DNA from: Rosa chinensis
Taxonomy: Eukaryota > Streptophyta > Magnoliopsida > Rosales > Rosaceae
Assembly: GCF_002994745.2 (NCBI RefSeq)
Contig: NC_037094.1
Location: 248,001-312,000, forward strand
Direction of reading: 5' to 3'
DNA length: 64,000 nucleotides
Part shown: piece after piece, positions 50,806 to 64,000 of the stretch
How positions within the stretch are numbered: the first letter of the stretch is position 1
Layout: each line of letters begins with the position of its first letter
Notes under the pieces: generated by a model
Databases searched by the model: none
What the model saw: the letters and a program-made list of their open reading frames with translations, nothing else
What the model was told of the DNA's origin: nothing
Made by a program: the position numbers and the translations under genes

Positions 50806-51930
50806 TCAATCAAGATCTTCTTGTCTGGGCTCAGATTCCGAGTTATGGCTTCCCCTATTCCCTGAGTTAGGCCCATCATTGTTTCCACTTGCACTCCCAG
50901 TATTACTAGTCTCGGGTGCACCACCAAATACCCTAAAAATGCGAGGCAAGGAAATGGTGAACCTCCGCTCAACTGTACGTGGTGCCTGACTCTGAATGTC
51001 AACAGCTGGCCCCCTACTCCCACCAACACCACTGGAATTGTTGGCAGCAGCAGAAGATTGAGTTGTATTTGCATTGGCTGCATCGCCGCCACGAATCCTC
51101 TGCTCATACTCTGAATCATCGGTTGGCAACTCGTGGCGACAAACAGGGCATGAGTTATGCAATTCCAACCAGGGAAGAATACAATCAGAATGGTATAAGT
51201 GCTTGCAGGGCATCTGCTTGGCCTCCTCCCCAAGCTCAAACGAGTCCTTACACACTGCGCACTGAGAAGAATCAGAATCCAAGAGTTCCTTTGAGATTTT
51301 CACAACTGGCAAGGCCTCGATGGCAGACTTTGAAGCCGGTGGCGTGCCGTAGCGGTTTGGATCATTCTCGGCAAGCTGCTGGATGAGTTGCTCGAGGCCT
51401 GGGCCGAAGAAGTAATCTCCAAAATTAAGATTGGTGGGAACACGGAAGGCTGAAGGATCCCCTACTCCTCCTCCTCCTCCTCCGCCGCTGTTATCAATCA
51501 CAAACTGAACATTGGCACCATTGGCCCTTAGGGTTTGCAAATAGTTCTGGAGGAACACAAAGGGGTCGAAGGCGTCGGGGTCCTGAAAGGGGGACGAGCG
51601 GGAGGAAGGCGCGCCACCACCGAGGAAGGCGGAGAGTTCGTCGCCAAGATTTCCCGGACCACCGGCGGCGGGGCCTGCTGGGGTGCTGAAGAGAAAGGAG
51701 GGAAAACCGCTGGAGGAGGCGAAGGGAGGGGCGTCGGAGGGGAAGGAGAAGAAGGGATTGGGGGAAGGGTTAGGGTTAGAGGTTTCCATCTCTTCGAGGA
51801 AGCCGTCACTGCAAATAGGGCAATTGAGATCGGAGGTAGGGGAAGGGTTGAGGGAAACGGTGCGATCGCACTGGTGGCAAAAGTACAGCTGAGAGGGGGC
51901 GATGCCGGAGTTGCCGCCCGAGGACGACAT
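50806..51930 (-). CDS. RING-H2 E3 ubiquitin ligase (RING1-like)
   Basis: This is a single-exon gene of 374 residues. It probably transfers ubiquitin from an E2 to target proteins in the cytosol or nucleus. The N terminus has a C4 zinc ribbon (Cys 18, 21, 37, 40), followed by a Pro/Ser/Gly-rich linker with a Gly-run. The RING-H2 domain has Cys 224, 227, 242, His 244, 247, Cys 250, 261, 264, with Trp 254 in the E2-facing position (ILPWLELHNSCPVC). After it comes a Ser/Asn-rich tail with a basic phrase VERRFTISLPRIFRVFGG. This order (zinc ribbon, linker, RING-H2) fits the plant RING1-like/CIP8-like family. I see no membrane segment. The start is the first ATG, next to a purine-rich leader. Substrate unknown. 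Confidence 0.93.
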   Translation of the reverse strand: MSSSGGNSGIAPSQLYFCHQCDRTVSLNPSPTSDLNCPICSDGFLEEMETSNPNPSPNPFFSFPSDAPPFASSSGFPSFLFSTPAGPAAGGPGNLGDELSAFLGGGAPSSRSSPFQDPDAFDPFVFLQNYLQTLRANGANVQFVIDNSGGGGGGGVGDPSAFRVPTNLNFGDYFFGPGLEQLIQQLAENDPNRYGTPPASKSAIEALPVVKISKELLDSDSSQCAVCKDSFELGEEAKQMPCKHLYHSDCILPWLELHNSCPVCRHELPTDDSEYEQRIRGGDAANANTTQSSAAANNSSGVGGSRGPAVDIQSQAPRTVERRFTISLPRIFRVFGGAPETSNTGSASGNNDGPNSGNRGSHNSESEPRQEDLD

Positions 51931-53519
51931 GTCGTTTGATTGGTTGATTTGAGGGAGGAGAGGAGAGAAGAGAGGTTTGACGGAGAGGAAGGGCGATTAA
52001 GATGGAGGACGAAACGATGAAGACCTCAGCAGCCTCTGAAACCTCAAGGAGTTTTTAGAGAGAGAGAGAGTTGAAACGAACGGTATTTAGGCGTTAGTAA
52101 ATGCACGCCGATATACGAGTATGTATGCGACGACCGATGAGCGTGACGGTGACGCGGAGCGGACTCATTGCCCTAATAAAGACTCGTCATTCCTTTTTCT
52201 TTTCCAAATTACATTCCAATTATCCAAAAAGAACTAAACGGGCCTGTTTGGAGAGGGATTATCTGTTAGGAAGTTATTGGACCAAGCCTTAACTTCCTAA
52301 CATGCCATCTATAGGGCTGGGCTGACCCGTTAATGAACCAAACCGATAAATTGAAGACTAACAAAGCGAACTGAACCAAACCGATAAAAATTAACTGAAA
52401 TTGAACCAAATTGATGCTTGTAATGTAGTTTTCAATTAGTCCATGATAAATCAATAAATATCGAAACCGACGAAACAATATAAATTTATTAGTTAATGTC
52501 TAATCAATAAGAAAATGTCATGAAGAGGATGACCTAAACAAAGAAGTTCCGATAAGAAGAACAAAACTGAAACTTAAACCTAGGTTTCGCAAGCAGTGCG
52601 GCGGCACTTTGGCTCCGATCTGCAACAGGGCGCTCCGGCGTTGTAAGAGGTAAGAGGATAAGGCTTCATCTCCTTTGTGCGTAGCGAAGGCTGTTTTGGC
52701 CGAAGGAAAGAGGCGAAGTACAGACTTTGTTATGGGTTTGCAAACGAGACTGGCGTTTTGCTTTGGTGGCATCAAGTTTGACGAGGAGGAGTTCGGCATC
52801 ACAGTTTAGGGATTAGAGGTTTAGGAAAATTTCTGCTATCGGCATTCAGTTTGTCGGCTGAGGCTTATGGTTCGTGCTTGAAGAACTAGCCTAGTGCAAC
52901 AAGTGCGGTCACCAGCACAGGCTTTGGTGGGCAGCGAGATGGCTGTCGTGGTCTCCTACCTGGGGAGGCCCCTAGACTGATTAGGCGGTGGTGGGCAGCT
53001 TCTCGGAAGGGCCAGATTCGGCGGTTGGGTGTGAGGGGCATAGGGTGTGGGCAGTGGGCCTTGGGCCTCTGTCTTCCTAGGCTGCAGAGATGCAATCTAG
53101 AGAATTGGGCCTTGGTTAGCCCAATTCCCCTATTTTTCTCACACTTGGGTTGAGTTTGGGCTCTTTGGGGGGTCGTTTGTCCTGCTCTTTTGTCCTCCAT
53201 CTGCTCCTATAATGTTGCTGTGGGTGTGTTGAATGTTGTGACGTACACCAAAAGGGTCTTAGGAGTCAAGATATTCAGGACATTGGTTCCATTTTAGGGC
53301 AGTGTAGGATTAGGGAGTTTTAAATTCTGCATTTTCTTTTTCAGCAGTTCCTTTAGGATTTTAGTTTTGTCGAAGTATGGAATTTAGTTTTTTGGATTTT
53401 TTTTTGATTTAGTACTCTTTGTGAGCTTGCATTGTAATATGAGGAGTGTTATGTACCCTTCATGGTTGACCGAGTGAGGTCAGATGATTTATCATCAATG
53501 GATTAGTCTTTTGTTGCCC

Positions 53520-53556
<37 letters not shown>

Positions 53557-54234
53557 TTATTAGTTAACATTTATATTTATTTAGAAGAGATTTATTCTTG
53601 GATCGTCATCACTCTAGCTATATTTTAATTCTTATATATGTATGATTTTTTATTGTCAATTTTAATTTCTTTGAGTTGTAACTTAATTTAATTGTAGTTA
53701 ATTTTATTTGCTTATATATATATATATATATATATATCTTATAGCTTTAAACTATAGATATATAAGTCATAATATATATTCATATCTATTGTCTTGTCAA
53801 TCTTTCGATGTGCTTATTCCATTTACATTAAAATTGCCGTTATTGGTGTTATTTGGATAATTACTATATATACAATTACAATTGAGAAAGTATAATTTTT
53901 CATAAAATAATAAGGATCAATCAATAGTATCAATGTGGTTGAAATTGACCAAATCAAATTGATATATTAGACAACTGATTCAGTCAATCGACTGAATTGT
54001 TGAACAATTTTAGTTGGTATCAAAAAACCGAATAGATACATCGAATCAAACCCACCATCATCAAATGTAGAAAGCCTAAAACAAAAGATTAATCATATAC
54101 AGTATATCGGATTCATTTTTAATGTGACAACATAGTGGGAAATCTCTGTGGTCTTTGTAATGATGCTTATTCGTTATAGAACGAATGAAGTAGCCAGTAG
54201 AGCACTCTTCGCTAGTTAGTGATTGGTAGAATAC
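51931..54234. other. Spacer with possible retroelement remnants
   Basis: 51931-52080 is the promoter side of the RING gene, with GAGAGA in the leader. The part at about 52520-53520 is GC-richer and reads like a processed, non-coding retroelement end, but I found no matching duplication. Two AT runs lie at 53524-53552 and 53718-53737. Open frames here (up to 104 codons) have no recognisable features. Confidence 0.4.
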
Positions 54235-54243
54235 ATTGTTTTA

Positions 54244-55360
54244 TTCTCTTAATTTTACTTAATGAATATACAGGAGGTGGAACTCTTGGAGCTCTGAGAT
54301 TACAGGGAAGACTTTAGGGTTTGGAAATCATAAAGAAAAGCTTGCTGCCAGTCAGGCTGCGTCCCTGCGTTGACTGTGGGTTTCGGCCTCATCGACGAGT
54401 GGTGGGTGTTGTCGGACGGGATCTTTAGGGCTCGGGGCTTTGCATCTGGATTCTGCTTCGTCCTTCCGGGTCATGTACGACGTTTCTTTCTTCTCGGGCG
54501 GCAGCGCAGGCGTGCAGGATGGGTGACTGGTATTCGACGCAGGCTTGGAGCTGGTGGCCGGAGGCCATATCGTGGCGGCGGTATGCCATGGATTGTATGG
54601 CGCTGGCTATCTCTCTGAGATGGGTCAATAGGCGGATCAAGCTGACTGACAAGGCCGGGCGGTAAGGCAAGGCGAGTTTCGTACCGGATCTCGGTGTGGA
54701 CTCGTCAGGATCTGGGTTTAATTATGGGTTCAGCCGATAACAGATGAGGTCGGCGTGGCTTGCTGTGTGGACTGCATCTTTCCGGCGTTGCGAGTTTAAC
54801 GGGGCTGTGTTATGGAGGTGGATTGTCGGCAGGCCACATGAGGAGAAGGAAGACGATTGGTGGGGCTGGTTTATGTTTTTATTTTTGTGTTTGTTTAAAG
54901 TTATGGTTTTGGTTAGGTTTTCTTGGTCATTAGTTTGTCCCTACTCCGTTGAGATAGGGGTGGGTCAATTTGAGGTGCCATGGATGTGGTGTCATTCCTG
55001 GGGATGAATTGGTTTACTTTCGGTGTTATCTTATGGTCAATGTACTGACGAGCGATCTTTGCACGTGGTCTGGTATCTGTGGGACATGGTGTGGAAGAGG
55101 GCGTTGGTTTTTCTGGAGATTGTCCATGAGGTGGTATCAAGATACTCGGGATTCCTTGTAGCCCGAGAGGTTGGGCGTTATAGGTGGTTAGGGGTTGGGC
55201 CCTTTCGGCTCATGGAGATCATTCATGATGACGGACCCGTAACTGGTTTAGGTTTTAGGGATGAGAGTGGGGAATTCATGTCCACCACCGGTCATTCCCG
55301 TATGATGTAATTTGTTTTATTATCAATAAAGGTTTCTTATTCTCAAAAAAAAAAAAAAAA
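54244..55360 (+). mobile_element. Poly(A)-ended retroelement, 1.1 kb
   Basis: A GC-rich segment ends with AATAAA (at 55325) and an A run at about 55345-55360. The 9-bp repeat ATTGTTTTA lies directly before (54235-54243) and directly after the A run (55361-55369). This is the signature of LINE-driven insertion. No reverse transcriptase is present. It is either a 5'-truncated LINE, a non-autonomous relative, or a processed transcript; short open frames such as 54370-54618 give no family. Confidence 0.65.
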
Positions 55361-55369
55361 ATTGTTTTA

Positions 55370-55809
55370 GTTGAGACTCTTGTTATTATCTCATGAAGTT
55401 CTCTTAAAGTTTATTATATATAATCAAGAGTTTAGGTACTATGTCCCCCCATGTATTATGCGGTTTCATTAATTCAGAGTTCAGGGCAGTCACACTAGCC
55501 CTTATCCAAAAATAAATAAAATAATTAAAACATGATGACCCCTAGAACGGTGCAGGCGTGCAGCTTATTCCCTTACAAGCCCGTGGTCCTAGAACGGACT
55601 TGCTCTTGACAAAGCATCCGCAAGACTATAATGATCGAATTTATAATTTTATATTGTACCTATTTTGATCGAATATTCTTATTCTAGGCTAACATTTCTA
55701 ACACGCATTGCATGCAGATCTTGCCTGAAGGTTAAGTAAAAGGAATGGCGCATGTGAACACGATCAATTAAGGAAGACGCTCGACCATTTCTTCCTTGCT
55801 TCACCTGCA

Positions 55810-55846
<37 letters not shown>

Positions 55847-56159
55847 TGCGGAGATGATGGAAGAAGAAAGCAAAACAGGAGGTACACATATAAAGCAATG
55901 GAGAATCAAACCCAAGGGAATTGAAAAAGAATGATTCCGGTACGTACCAAGCTAGCTAGCTTGCATGTTCATATATGCCTTCATTGGGCCATGCCATAAA
56001 ATTAGTATAAATAGAGACCTGCATGGTTGACATTCCTCAAATCGATCTTTCCTTCCATATATATTATCTCCATTAATTCCTGTTCTATATTAATTCCTGT
56101 TCTCCATTAATTCCTTCCATATATATTATCTCCATTCACGTTCTTAGAGTTTCATTTCC
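55370..56159. other. Promoter region of the HSP20-like gene
   Basis: AT-rich sequence with a (TA)n run at about 55810-55842. A direct repeat with TATATATTATCTCCATT occurs twice just upstream of the ATG (about 56059 and 56119), in the leader. Confidence 0.5.
56006..56013 (+). promoter_or_regulatory. TATA box of the HSP20-like gene
   Basis: TATAAATA, about 150 bp upstream of the ATG at 56160, followed by a pyrimidine-rich leader. Confidence 0.55.
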
Positions 56160-56938
56160 ATGGATCAAAGCAAGGTAGCCGGAGCTGATCATCAGGCCAA
56201 ACGTACTTACGAGGACTTTGAACCCTTCTGCAAATGGCATAACCGCGACAATGTTGTTGAGGTCCATATTCAAGGTATGCATGTAATTAAATATGTACGT
56301 ATCCTAATGATTGCACCGAGTTCATTTTTGTCTAACACTCTAACATATACAATCGATATCATTAATTACTGTGCTCCGATGGATCAGGTTTCAGAAAGGA
56401 ACACCTAAGTGTCCGTACCACTCAGACGGGGATGCTTACAATCCATGGAGAACGTCCATTGGACCAAACTAAATCTACATGGAGCCGTTTCCACAAAGAA
56501 ATTAAGCTTCCAAACAACTGCGACACAAATAAAGTTGCGGCAAAGTTTGCTGCAGGAGTTCTTACAATAACAATGCCTCCCAAAATTGCACCACCTCAAC
56601 CTCAATCTCCAGAACATCAGAAACAACAGCTTAGCAATCATGAAAAGTTACCAGAACCAAGCAACAATGATACTCAAACAAATAATGATAAAGCGATAGC
56701 TAAACTCATTAAACAAAATCCGGACAAGCAGCCAACCACCGATGAAAATGCTGCATTGCTTGATGAAGAGGTTAAGCCAGGAAGCTGCTGCGAATTGGGG
56801 CAAAAGAGTACTTTAGCTTCCAAGAATTGGAAGGTGAAACTCGTGTTGGTGGTTGCCGTGGTGGTCGCTTTTGGTTTCGGGGCATATATCAGATACAAAC
56901 ACGGCCATTACTCATACAGCTGGGAGCAGACAGACTAG
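56160..56938 (+). CDS. RTM2-like small heat-shock protein with membrane anchor
   Basis: Exons 56160-56274 and 56388-56938 join in phase (GT..AG) to 221 residues. The alpha-crystallin (HSP20) domain covers about residues 17-103, with the A-x-x-x-G-V-L type signature in KFAAGVLTITMP (91-102). After it comes a Pro/Gln/Asn-rich linker, then a hydrophobic segment KLVLVVAVVVAFGFGAYI (about 189-206) and a short basic tail. A C-terminal membrane segment on an HSP20 domain is characteristic of the RESTRICTED TEV MOVEMENT 2 (RTM2) group, some members of which limit long-distance movement of potyviruses in phloem. Many annotated relatives are called inactive RTM2-like, so the antiviral role cannot be assumed. 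The family call is confident; function is inference. Confidence 0.88.
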
Positions 56939-57246
56939 ATCTTATTCATCCTATTGTGTCACAATATCCAAGCTTGTATTAAACATTTCCTTTTAATTTG
57001 TAACCCGTTAATAATGTAAGATTAGTATTTCAAAAAAATAATGTAAGATTATTGAAATTAAATTTCTTCTAATTTTACACTTTGAAAATTTTACTATGCA
57101 CGCATGTATACATACAAAGATCTGACGGGCAATGATGATGAGAGAGGGAGACACTTATGACTTGCACATTATTTGCTCTATATGTATAGTTGAATTTTGC
57201 TTTATAGTTTAGCGGAATGACACAACGACCAAAACACCAATCAATT
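56939..57246. other. 3' flank of the HSP20-like gene
   Basis: AT-rich, with possible polyadenylation signals near 57010-57060. No other feature is seen. Confidence 0.5.
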
Positions 57247-57251
57247 GCGGG

Positions 57252-57294
<43 letters not shown>

Positions 57295-57319
57295 GCGTGT
57301 TCGATCCACGCTCACCGCA
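57247..57319 (+). tRNA. tRNA-Phe (anticodon GAA)
   Basis: 73 nt with all cloverleaf parts: acceptor GCGGGGA pairing to TCACCGC plus discriminator A, D arm TAGCTCAGTTGGGAGAGC (A box), anticodon loop ACTGAAGATC with GAA, and T arm GTTCGATCC (B box). No intron. One G-A opposition in the acceptor stem matches what I recall of plant nuclear tRNA-Phe. No T run directly follows, but TTTTCTTTTT begins about 6 bases downstream and can end transcription. Confidence 0.97.
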
Positions 57320-57462
57320 CAAATTTTCTTTTTAATCTGGTTTTTTTGTATTTGTTTTATTATTATTATTATTATTGCAGAGTTATATGGTGGAGTGAGA
57401 GAGACAGAGCACGCAGCAGCGGCTGAGCAGCTGGAAAAAGAGAAGAGAAGAGAAGAGAAGAG

Positions 57463-57783
57463 ATGGGTTCTAGAGGAGGAGCGACGGTTTTGCAGCAGCT
57501 AAGTCGGGCAAGCCGAATGAGAACGAAACTGCAGACGGCGTTGGAAGCCAGCGCTCTGGACATAGAAGACGTGTCACATCAGCACGCCGGACACGCCGCC
57601 ATGAGGGATAACAACGCCGGCGAGACTCATTTCAACCTGAAGATCGTGTCCCCCAAATTCGAGGGGCAGAGCCTCGTTAAACGACACCGCATGGTGTATG
57701 ATGCCTTGGCCGACGAGCTCCAGTCCGGTCTTCATGCGCTCTCCATTGTCGCCAAGACTCCCCAAGAAACCGGCCCCAAGTGA
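57463..57783 (+). CDS. BolA-family protein (BOLA1/BOLA4 type)
   Basis: BolA proteins pair with monothiol glutaredoxins around a [2Fe-2S] cluster and help in iron-sulphur cluster handling. The 106-residue single-exon frame has the family hallmarks: VSHQHAGHAA (38-46) with the conserved His residues, THFNLKIVSPKFEG (55-68), the basic LVKRHRMVYDAL (71-82) and the C-terminal HALSI (91-95) with the invariant His 91. The N terminus is short (about 16 residues, with Arg and Ser, no acidic residue), so an organelle signal is possible but would be short; the plastid or mitochondrial BOLA1 and BOLA4 proteins are usually longer. An AATAAA lies near 57935. The gene starts 143 bp after a tRNA gene in the same direction. 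Confidence 0.92.
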   Translation: MGSRGGATVLQQLSRASRMRTKLQTALEASALDIEDVSHQHAGHAAMRDNNAGETHFNLKIVSPKFEGQSLVKRHRMVYDALADELQSGLHALSIVAKTPQETGPK

Positions 57784-58291
57784 CAATTTTCCTTCCCTAT
57801 TATTATGTATGATCATGATTTTGAATTTTTGATCCTGATATATATTTATGTATCAGTGTATTCTTGTTCATCGGATTTGAAAGCTTTTATATTATTTCGT
57901 GTTGAAATTTATGCGCTTTGCTTGTAATCTCTAATAAAGATAAACTTGCTGTAAAGTATAACATTGCAATCCATGGAGAGAGAAAGATGAGAGAATTTGA
58001 GGTGGTCAAAGCAGCCTCAAATAGTAGTGTTGGATTGGATAATGGAAATTGCTAAGACAGTTTTTTGTGGAATGCCAACCGTTCCTTCCCCTAGGAATTA
58101 GTGGAGCCTCTAGTCTCATTCCAGAGGGACACAGAGAGAGAGAGAGAGAGTGGTGGAATTACTCACTCTCTCTGTTGGCCCCAAGGCCTTGTTGTTTCGT
58201 CGCCTCTCTGGTGTTGTATGAATTGTTCTTTCAGATAACACATCAACCAAAGCAGGAAGAGAGGGAAGCACACACAATTAAGTAATTGACA

Positions 58292-61624
<3,333 letters not shown>

Positions 61625-62748
61625 TCTCAGTCAAGAAATACATTGTCACACATCCTTCATGGTGCTGAGATATGGTAATTTTGTTTCTAGTTTTTAGTCT
61701 GGATTCATATATGAAAGAAGAGAGGGTGAAGGGTATGTACACATCACAGAAGGCTATCTATAATAGTAGCAGGAGAAGGGATGTAATTAAGCCTTATTGT
61801 TCTTTTTTTGTTTAATTAAAAAGAAAAAAACAAGTGTATCATTTTTACAAGATTTCATAGGTCATACTAAGTAAGAGCAGGTGGCTAAGATTAATGTCAT
61901 GATGATATCCAACAATATTATCACAGTTTTGATTCTTTGTTGTTTTTAAAAGGTTGAGATCCTATCTTGTTTCCTTGTTAAGCAGCTTTTCTGTAATAAA
62001 TGGGTTTGCGAATGCAAATTTTTGTAGCTGATTGTAGAAAAAGAGAATGAAGAGACACATTTGTTTGTTTGAAAAATACTAGGAGCATTTTCACCGTTGA
62101 ATCCAGAACAAGAGCACAAAGAGTGCTAGAAAACTCGGAATGCTAACTGGCAAGAGTACTGGATTTGGAAAGCTAATAACTAAAGGAAGTTGGGGCTCGA
62201 TTTTCCAGCTCAATCGATAGTTTTAAACTGTGTTGCAGCACCAAGTTGTTCATGTAAAGGAGGCACTTGGTCACTCATTTGGCTAAAGTAGAGCAACAAA
62301 TATAAAACCGTTGAATGAGTGAGTTGTGTATTTTTCACTACAGGGAAGACTACTGGCTGCAACCCAAGAAAGAGACTAATAATGGATTTGACTATGAGCG
62401 TCAGAAATAGGGATGGCATTAAAACCCACAGGCCGCGGGTAATTTTTCCTTTTGGGTATCTGTTAATGGGTAATACCCATAGCTTATGGGTATGGGTAAT
62501 TATAAAAGGATTAATGCTCATACACCCCAAATCCGAGAAAATACTTCTCATACACCCCAGTGTCTTATTTTTGTTCCCCCTTACACAAACTTTTCTCATT
62601 TTCTTTCCTACCTACCCATCTTTTCAAAATCCCTACCATTAGTACCCTTTCTTCCTTCCTCTAGCGATTTTCTTTGCTATCTTTGTTTGTCAGAGTCTGC
62701 ATATGCATTATAATAATTAGTTGTTGTTTTGCTGTCTATTTCATTGTT
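61625..62748. other. 3' flank of the ARF-GAP gene with repeat fragments
   Basis: The first few hundred bases are probably the 3' untranslated region. At about 62410 a phrase GGGATGGCATTAAAACCCAC, followed by repeated TGGGTA/TACCCA, resembles the end of a non-autonomous hAT element, but the other end was not found. Beyond that, nothing coding is seen before the pararetrovirus part. Confidence 0.4.
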
Positions 62749-62886
62749 TATATAGAGGTTTTAGAAACGTGGTGGGCCCATCAGAGTTTTATTTGAATAT
62801 ATATGCAGAGTTAACAGTCATCCTCTAATCTCAAAGGTAAACAGTACGATTTACTATTCATAATTTCGATTGTAGACAGACTTGAG

Positions 62887-63111
62887 TTGATTGCTATCTG
62901 CAAAATTACTAGCAAAGAATTGCAAAAAGAGAGAGAAAAATTGAGAAAACTGAAAGCCTATAGAGATAGTCTCAACAGAGAATCCCCCAACTATTGGGAT
63001 ATCATTTATAGACTTCAGACTAGAATCTATAAAATAGAACAAGAGATTGATAATCTCTTATATGTTCTGGAAGAGGAACAAAAACCTCTTGATTATTTGA
63101 GCATTGGTTAG
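62887..63111 (+). CDS. Small coiled-coil frame of the pararetrovirus, no ATG
   Basis: A 75-codon stretch is open up to a TAG at 63109-63111. The product is rich in Lys, Glu, Leu and Ile (for example KELQKEREKLRKLKAYRD) and would form a coiled coil. There is no ATG in the frame; the 62887 limit is only the first TTG. Some plant pararetroviruses start their first frame at a non-AUG codon, so translation is possible, but the frame may also be a decayed copy. The family is not recognised. Confidence 0.4.
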   Translation: MIAICKITSKELQKEREKLRKLKAYRDSLNRESPNYWDIIYRLQTRIYKIEQEIDNLLYVLEEEQKPLDYLSIG

Positions 63112-63124
63112 ATCCGCACATCAC

Positions 63125-63136
63125 TAGTATCAGAGC
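63125..63136 (+). promoter_or_regulatory. Primer-binding site, tRNA-Met type
   Basis: TAGTATCAGAGC differs by one base from TGGTATCAGAGC, the sequence pairing with the 3' end of plant initiator tRNA-Met and used by caulimovirids and many Copia elements. It stands 33 bp before the ATG of the movement-protein frame. Confidence 0.65.
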
Positions 63137-63169
63137 TTGTAAAATAGCTCAAAGGAGAACCCCTCCTTA

Positions 63170-64000
63170 ATGGGGACAATGTCAAAATTGTTATTAGAGA
63201 AAATAAATTCTCTACTGAAATCTTCTAATGAGAAAAATCAAAAGCTGTTACTAGAATTATCTAGATGTCAAACTCATCTAGAAAAATTACCTGCTATAAT
63301 CCACCAATTGGAAAGATTGGAAAACAAAATGGATTATATCAAGGAACTTCCAAAAACGGAAGAAGAAAAGCTGACAGTCGTCAGTAGAAAAATCAATGAA
63401 CAGCAAAAAACGCTGGAATCTATGAAAAATATACTGAAGGACAAGAAAGTGCCTACAGTAAAAAATAAAACTAATGGGTTCAAACCATTAGAGAAACCAG
63501 ATTCAAATCTTGTTCCAAACATGATTTTTCTGGAACCATCTACTAGTCAAACTAGTATCCGGTATGAAAACCCGGAGAAAAGAGATATCAAGATGTTAAG
63601 CATCTTTGGGAAAAAGAAAGGAGTACAACTCCTAAATGCTGAAGAGTTTGAATTCAACGAAATCGAACAAGAGGTAAAAAACTCCTCAATCCCAAAATTA
63701 GATTTTAAACAAATCTACAAGAGGGGAAAGTTTGATTTAATGGATAGCCATTATTTTAAACTACTGGAGATTACAACCCCCGCTACAGCAGGAGGAGAGA
63801 CTAATCTTCTACTGATCACTCCTTCAGAAGTTGCCAGAGCTCAAGCAAAAAAATATCAATTTATGCATATTGGAGCAGTCCAAGTAGGCATAAATCTGCT
63901 TGCTCGCAAAGGCATAAACTGTTCAGTCCAATGTGTTCTACAGGACAACAGGTTAACAGACTTCCAAGCTAGTCTGTTGGGAACACTTGAAGCATCCTTA
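63170..64000 (+). CDS. Pararetrovirus movement protein, 3' cut by window end
   Basis: The frame is open from ATG 63170 (a second in-frame ATG at 63179) through 64000, 277 codons with no stop, and continues beyond the window. The first ~130 residues are a Lys/Glu/Leu-rich coiled-coil region. From about residue 180 the sequence resembles the movement-protein family of caulimovirids (MP, 30K-like): an ITTPATAGGETNLLLIT segment, then QFMHIGAVQVGINLLARKG and a LQDNR motif. Such proteins open plasmodesmata for cell-to-cell spread. No frame break is present in the visible part. The assignment rests on recalled family features. Confidence 0.75.
   Translation, partial: MGTMSKLLLEKINSLLKSSNEKNQKLLLELSRCQTHLEKLPAIIHQLERLENKMDYIKELPKTEEEKLTVVSRKINEQQKTLESMKNILKDKKVPTVKNKTNGFKPLEKPDSNLVPNMIFLEPSTSQTSIRYENPEKRDIKMLSIFGKKKGVQLLNAEEFEFNEIEQEVKNSSIPKLDFKQIYKRGKFDLMDSHYFKLLEITTPATAGGETNLLLITPSEVARAQAKKYQFMHIGAVQVGINLLARKGINCSVQCVLQDNRLTDFQASLLGTLEASL

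Larger units (their letters stand above)
62749..64000 (+). mobile_element. Endogenous pararetrovirus (Caulimoviridae-like), left part
   Basis: The segment shows, in order, a TATA-like motif TATATAGAGG (62749-62758), a coiled-coil frame without ATG (62887-63111), a primer-site-like TAGTATCAGAGC (63125-63136), and a long frame for a movement protein that runs off the window. This order fits a caulimovirid genome copy integrated in the host. The virus genus is not determined. The element's left end is not defined: I see no direct repeat, and such viruses have no integrase. Whether the copy is intact cannot be judged from 1.2 kb. Confidence 0.7.

Overview
This is nuclear DNA from a dicot plant. 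The genes are split by many short introns with GT..AG borders and encode plant families (squalene epoxidase, DUF674, RTM2-like small heat-shock protein, AGD-type ARF-GAP, RING1-like ligase). A plant tRNA-Phe(GAA) is present, and more than a third of the window is transposable elements or their relics. A rosid, perhaps Rosaceae, is possible but is only an impression; nothing here proves the species.

Layout. 1-9.2 kb is repeat-dominated: unassigned repeat-like DNA, an 8-bp-TSD hAT element with a 12-bp minisatellite, a decayed Copia element (5' LTR plus gag), a broken DUF674 gene and a long-TIR Mutator-like element. 9.5-17.8 kb (minus) holds a complete 23-exon gene for an unassigned 1098-residue ARM/HEAT-like protein. 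18.2-20.5 kb is a Mutator-like element, with a captured exon and a palindromic minisatellite, lying in a LINE relic. 20.9-24.0 kb (minus) is a full squalene epoxidase gene (sterol/triterpenoid pathway); one of its exons is split by a 266-bp insert-like segment. 24.2-27.4 kb holds nested TIR elements, and 29.3-29.7 kb the last two exons of a second squalene epoxidase copy. 29.9-35.0 kb has a GGCCCAA/GCATTAAATGC repeat field, a four-copy ~400-bp tandem repeat and parts of an unidentified minus-strand gene. 36.2-42.4 kb is a very young non-autonomous LTR retrotransposon (LARD) carrying a 32-bp minisatellite.

43-61.6 kb is gene-rich: PP1 inhibitor-3 (+), a cytosolic LysM protein (-), a RING-H2 E3 ligase (-), an RTM2-like HSP20 protein (+), tRNA-Phe (+), a BolA protein (+) and an ARF-GAP (+). 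TIR elements, a poly(A) retroelement and AT-rich spacers separate them. These are ordinary independent eukaryotic genes with no shared pathway or operon evident.

62.7-64.0 kb, running off the window, is the start of an endogenous pararetrovirus (Caulimoviridae-like): a TATA-like motif, a coiled-coil ORF without ATG, a tRNA-Met-type primer site and an open movement-protein reading frame.

I see no convincing wholly new biological system. The best leads are the frame-keeping insert in squalene epoxidase, the exon-carrying element with a G6 palindromic array, the nearly identical-LTR LARD with its VNTR, and the pararetrovirus.
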